Shown here piece by piece: positions 60,685-64,000 of a stretch of DNA of 64,000 bases. Numbering within the stretch: the first letter of the stretch is position 1; each line of letters opens with the position of its first letter. The translations under genes and the position numbers were made by a program. The notes below the pieces were generated by a model, which saw only the letters and a program-made list of their open reading frames with translations, made no database searches and was not told the DNA's origin. Origin of the DNA: Atlantibacter sp032062175 (lineage in GTDB: Bacteria; Pseudomonadota; Gammaproteobacteria; Enterobacterales; Enterobacteriaceae); contig NZ_DAMBQK010000026.1 in assembly GCF_032062175.1 (NCBI RefSeq), positions 1 through 64,000 of the forward strand. The letters run 5' to 3'.

Positions 60685-62346
60685 ATGAGTGAGATAGCGT
60701 TAACCGTCTCTATCCTGGCACTGGTAGCAGTGGTGGGGTTATGGATCGGCAATGTCAAAATTCGCGGGGTCGGGCTTGGCATCGGCGGCGTGCTGTTTGG
60801 CGGTATCATCGTCGGTCATTTTGTCGAGCAGGCCGGGATTGGCCTTAACGGGCATATGCTGCATTTCATCCAGGAGTTCGGGCTGATCCTGTTCGTGTAT
60901 ACGATAGGCATCCAGGTCGGGCCGGGCTTTTTCTCCTCGCTGCGCGTTTCCGGGCTGCGGCTTAATCTGTTCGCTATTCTGATCGTGGTGCTTGGCGGCG
61001 TGGTCACCGCTATTCTGCACAAGCTTTTCGATATTCCATTACCGGTGGTATTGGGTATTTTCTCCGGCGCCGTGACTAACACCCCCGCGCTGGGCGCAGG
61101 GCAGCAGATCCTCACCGATTTGGGCACACCCACCGCCATCGTCGATCAGATGGGGATGAGCTACGCTATGGCTTATCCGTTCGGTATTTGCGGCATCCTG
61201 ATGACCATGTGGCTGATCCGCATGGTTTTTCGCATTAATGTCGATAGCGAAGCCGCTCAGCACGACGCCAGCAATGGCTTTAGTCACGCCCAACTGCACA
61301 CCATTAATATTCGCGTCGAAAACCCCAACCTCAATATGCTGGCGATTCAGGATGTCCCGATCCTCAATAGCGACACCATTATCTGCTCGCGGTTAAAACG
61401 TGAAGATGTGCTGATGGTGCCATCGCCGACTACCGTGGTTCAGATGGGCGATTTGCTGCACCTGGTGGGGCGCGAAAACGATTTGCACAACGCCCAACTG
61501 GTGATTGGCAAAGAAGTGGATACCTCACTGTCGACTCACGGCACCGAACTGCGCGTTGAGCGCGTGGTGGTAACCAACGAAAAAGTGTTCGGCAAGAAAA
61601 TCCGCGATCTGCACTTTAAACAGCGCTATGACGTAGTGATCTCGCGGCTTAACCGCGCCGGGGTCGAACTGGTGGCGAGCAGCAACGCCAGCCTGCAATT
61701 TGGCGATATTTTGAACCTGGTCGGGCGACCGGCGTCTATCGACGCGGTCGCGGCGGAAGTCGGTAACGCCCAGCAAAAATTGCAGCAGGTGCAAATGTTG
61801 CCGGTGTTTATCGGCATTGGGCTGGGGGTGTTATTAGGATCCATTCCGTTGTTTATCCCTGGTTTCCCGGCGGCGCTACGGCTGGGCCTGGCGGGCGGGC
61901 CGTTGATTATGGCGCTGATCCTGGGGCGTATCGGCACCATCGGCAAGCTGTACTGGTTTATGCCGCCCAGCGCTAACCTCGCCCTGCGCGAACTGGGGAT
62001 TGTGCTGTTTCTGTCGGTGGTAGGGCTGAAGTCCGGTGGCGATTTTATTGATACACTGCTGGCCGGTAGCGGGGTTAGCTGGATTGCCTATGGCGCGATT
62101 ATCACCGCCGTGCCGCTGCTTACCGTCGGTTTACTGGCGCGAATTTTCGCCCGCATGAACTACCTGACTCTGTGCGGGATGCTGGCAGGCTCAATGACCG
62201 ATCCGCCCGCGCTGGCGTTCGCGAACAACCTTCACGCGACCAGCGGCGCAGCGGCGCTTTCTTATGCCACGGTTTATCCGCTGGTGATGTTTTTACGCAT
62301 CATCACGCCGCAACTGCTGGCGGTGCTGTTCTGGGGAATGGGATAA
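60685..62346 (+). CDS. yidE: YidE, putative transporter of the AAE (AspT/YidE/YbjL) family
   Basis: 553 residues as in E. coli. Two blocks of five to six membrane segments (about 1-185 and 375-553) flank a soluble middle with two RCK_C (TrkA-C) domains (about 190-275 and 280-360, each ending in the GDLLHLVGR or GDILNLVGR pattern). The AspT relatives exchange amino acids; the YidE substrate is unknown. Monocistronic, followed by a strong terminator. Confidence 0.94.
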   Translation: MSEIALTVSILALVAVVGLWIGNVKIRGVGLGIGGVLFGGIIVGHFVEQAGIGLNGHMLHFIQEFGLILFVYTIGIQVGPGFFSSLRVSGLRLNLFAILIVVLGGVVTAILHKLFDIPLPVVLGIFSGAVTNTPALGAGQQILTDLGTPTAIVDQMGMSYAMAYPFGICGILMTMWLIRMVFRINVDSEAAQHDASNGFSHAQLHTINIRVENPNLNMLAIQDVPILNSDTIICSRLKREDVLMVPSPTTVVQMGDLLHLVGRENDLHNAQLVIGKEVDTSLSTHGTELRVERVVVTNEKVFGKKIRDLHFKQRYDVVISRLNRAGVELVASSNASLQFGDILNLVGRPASIDAVAAEVGNAQQKLQQVQMLPVFIGIGLGVLLGSIPLFIPGFPAALRLGLAGGPLIMALILGRIGTIGKLYWFMPPSANLALRELGIVLFLSVVGLKSGGDFIDTLLAGSGVSWIAYGAIITAVPLLTVGLLARIFARMNYLTLCGMLAGSMTDPPALAFANNLHATSGAAALSYATVYPLVMFLRIITPQLLAVLFWGMG

Positions 62347-62365
62347 CATTGCGTCTTTCCCCCTC

Positions 62366-62397
62366 AAAAACCGGCGTTAACAGCGCCGGTTTTTTTA
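62366..62397 (+). terminator. yidE terminator
   Basis: AAAAACCGGCG pairs with CGCCGGTTTTT around a 7-base loop, continuing in T. Strong rho-independent terminator. Confidence 0.93.
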
Positions 62398-62462
62398 TCG
62401 ATAAAATAATGCCAGGCTATAAAAGATTTCCGGCTCCGTCATGCCGGGCATAAGGAATAAAC

Positions 62463-62810
62463 ATGAAAATTTCGGAGATCGGGGAAGCGCCGGACTACCG
62501 TTTCTCACTCGCCAATGAGCGCACGTTTTTAGCCTGGATACGCACCGCGCTGGGTTTCCTGGCGGCAGGGGTAGGGCTCGATCAGCTTGCCCCGGAACTC
62601 GCCACCCCGCTGGTGCGGGAAATCATGTCGCTGCTGCTGTGTGTTTTTTCCGGCGGCATTGCGCTGTATGGCTATTTGCGCTGGCTGAATAATGAAAAAG
62701 CGATGCGCCTGAAGCAGGATTTTGTTTATACCCGCAGCCTGAAAACTCTCAGCATCGGCATGATACTGATTGCAGCGGTGGTGATTGCGATGGTGATACT
62801 CGGTGGCTGA
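62463..62810 (+). CDS. yidH: YidH, DUF202 inner-membrane protein
   Basis: 115 residues as in E. coli. DUF202 pattern DYRFSLANERTFLAWIRTALGFLAAG (about 10-35) followed by three membrane segments. Function unknown. Its stop lies eight bases inside yidG, so the two paralogous proteins are coupled and may act together. Confidence 0.93.
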   Translation: MKISEIGEAPDYRFSLANERTFLAWIRTALGFLAAGVGLDQLAPELATPLVREIMSLLLCVFSGGIALYGYLRWLNNEKAMRLKQDFVYTRSLKTLSIGMILIAAVVIAMVILGG

Positions 62811-63141
62811 CCCGCAGCGCGATCCGGGTTTACAACCCGAACGCACTTCGCTGGCCTGGCTGCGCACGTTGCTGGGCTATGGCGCGCTGCTGGCCTTAGC
62901 GCTGCGCCACAGTTGGTATCAGGCGGGGGCGCTGTTCTGGCTGTCGCTGGTAATACTGGCGCTGGTCAGCGTGCTGATTTATGTGTTTGTCCATAAACGC
63001 AACCTGATGGATATTGCGCGCTGCGATTTTTCAGACCGCCGATCGCTGCGCGGCAAATTATTAATCGCCCTGGCGGTGGTGATGCTGGCGCTGCTGTTTT
63101 GTGTATCCCACCTGCATAACATCCTGACGCTGTTGCGTTAA
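62803..63141 (+). CDS. yidG: YidG, DUF202 inner-membrane protein
   Basis: 112 residues (120 in E. coli). Same family as YidH: DPGLQPERTSLAWLRTLLGYGALLALALR at the N-terminus, given here as DPGLQPERTSLAW then LRTLLGYG, and three membrane segments. The only possible start after the in-frame stop at 62794 is the GTG at 62803, which makes the N-terminus a little shorter than in E. coli. Overlaps yidH by 8 bases and the convergent emrD by 4. Confidence 0.9.
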   Translation: MADPQRDPGLQPERTSLAWLRTLLGYGALLALALRHSWYQAGALFWLSLVILALVSVLIYVFVHKRNLMDIARCDFSDRRSLRGKLLIALAVVMLALLFCVSHLHNILTLLR

Positions 63142-64000
63142 ACCAGATGGCTTTGCTGCTGTTCGCGATGGGCCAGCGGCAGCCAGCACAGCAAAATCAC
63201 CGCGCCCATCGCCGTCATTAACATGCCCAGGCTGGCTTGCCCGGTTTGCGGCAGCAGCGCGGAGAACCAGGCCAGCAGCCCGGAACCGACGTTTTGCAGG
63301 CCGCCGACCAGCGCGCCTGCCGTGCCCGCCAGAAACGGAAACGGCTCCATCGCGCCGGTGGTGGCGAGGGGGAACAGCATACCCGCGCCGAAGAAAAACA
63401 GCGTGGCGGGCAGCAGTAGCGTCCAGATATTCATGATGCCGAACCAGCCGGGGATCCACATCAGCACCCCGGCCAGCAGGCAACTCATCACCGATTGCCA
63501 CATCAGCGAAGAAAAGCGCTTATTCTGACGGCCCGCGTACCACGCGCCGAAAAACGCCGCCGGGATCGGTAGAATAAACAGTACGCTGACCAGCATGCTG
63601 TTCAGGCCCAGTACCGCGCCCATCAGTACCCCAGCGCAGGCTTCAAACACCGCGATACCGGCCAGCCCGCCAATCAGCATCAGCAAAAAGCAGTTAAACG
63701 CGGCGTTGCCGAACAGGGTTTTATAGCTGGCGATAAGACGGGTGCGTGGAGCCTGCGTCGGACGGGTTTCCGGCATCCAGCGCGCCATGCTGAACGTTAC
63801 CATTACGCACAGCGCCAGTAAAAATGCGAAGCACGCGCGCCAGCCCCACACCGTATCCAGCACGCCGCCAATCAGCGGCGCAAGCAGTGGGCTGACTAAA
63901 ATGCCCATGTTTAATAGACTATTGGCGTGGCGCAGCGCAGAGCCTTCAAACAGATCGCGCGGCATGGTGCGAGCCATCACGCCCGCTACGCCCGTTCCCA
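63138..64000 (-). CDS. emrD: EmrD, MFS multidrug efflux protein (partial; N-terminus outside the window)
   Basis: C-terminal 286 residues or so of a 394-residue type protein; the frame runs open off the right edge. Matches E. coli EmrD from the VMARTMPRDL loop onward, with NSLLNMGILVSPLLAPLIGG, ARWMPETRP, and GAGMLFPLATTGAMEPFPFL. DHA1-type transporter known to export uncouplers and detergents. Its stop overlaps that of yidG in a shared TTAA. Confidence 0.95.
   Translation of the reverse strand, partial: GTGVAGVMARTMPRDLFEGSALRHANSLLNMGILVSPLLAPLIGGVLDTVWGWRACFAFLLALCVMVTFSMARWMPETRPTQAPRTRLIASYKTLFGNAAFNCFLLMLIGGLAGIAVFEACAGVLMGAVLGLNSMLVSVLFILPIPAAFFGAWYAGRQNKRFSSLMWQSVMSCLLAGVLMWIPGWFGIMNIWTLLLPATLFFFGAGMLFPLATTGAMEPFPFLAGTAGALVGGLQNVGSGLLAWFSALLPQTGQASLGMLMTAMGAVILLCWLPLAHREQQQSHLV

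Overview
The window is a 64 kb piece of an Enterobacteriaceae chromosome centred on the replication origin. Gene content, order and protein lengths match the Escherichia coli oriC neighbourhood almost gene for gene, written in the opposite orientation to the usual E. coli map. Protein similarity is that of a related genus (Enterobacter, Citrobacter, Klebsiella or Kosakonia type). The tryptophanase locus (tnaCAB) that E. coli carries next to mnmE is absent. No tRNA, rRNA gene body, CRISPR array or recognisable insertion sequence lies inside the window, but the first bases carry an rRNA P1 promoter that fires leftward out of it.

Layout: 1-2292, rrn P1 promoter (minus), then yieP and hsrA. 2289-8240, the ribose operon rbsDACBKR on the minus strand with its RbsR and CRP sites. 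8241-10146, kup. 10491-13432, ravA-viaA. 13436-15650, asnA / asnC / mioC. 15651-16029, oriC. 16030-18596, mnmG-rsmG. 19209-26112, the nine-gene ATP synthase operon atpIBEFHAGDC. 26552-29922, glmU-glmS. 30131-34796, the phosphate operon pstSCAB-phoU with Pho boxes. 34836-38394, yieH, adeP, chrR, yieE. 38558-41182, an accessory insert. 41201-45043, mnmE and the yidC-yidD-rnpA-rpmH cluster. 45646-51646, dnaA-dnaN-recF-gyrB. 51794-52606, yidA. 52739-57620, the galactonate operon dgoRKADT. 57701-59283, yidR and yidQ. 59450-60566, the heat-shock genes ibpA-ibpB with a sigma-32 promoter and RNA thermometers. 60685-63141, yidE, yidH, yidG. 63138-64000, emrD, cut by the window edge.

Most of the window is conserved core: replication start and its regulators (oriC, DnaA, DnaN, RecF, GyrB), ribosome and tRNA modification (RsmG, MnmG, MnmE, RpmH, RnpA), membrane protein insertion (YidC, YidD), energy (F1Fo), amino-sugar synthesis (GlmU, GlmS), and three nutrient systems with visible control sites (ribose, phosphate, galactonate). 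MnmG and MnmE, which work as one complex, lie about 25 kb apart.

The one part not explained by the conserved map is 38558-41182, between yieE and mnmE. It holds an unrecognised 548-residue soluble protein on the minus strand. A very A/T-rich gap separates it from two divergent small genes: a 107-residue Ala/Gly-rich glycine-zipper protein and an 88-residue protein. Both ends, and one internal point, carry short same-orientation repeats resembling the 3' end of mnmE, a known integration site of SGI1-type islands. This module is the best candidate for an undescribed system; its function cannot be read from the sequence.
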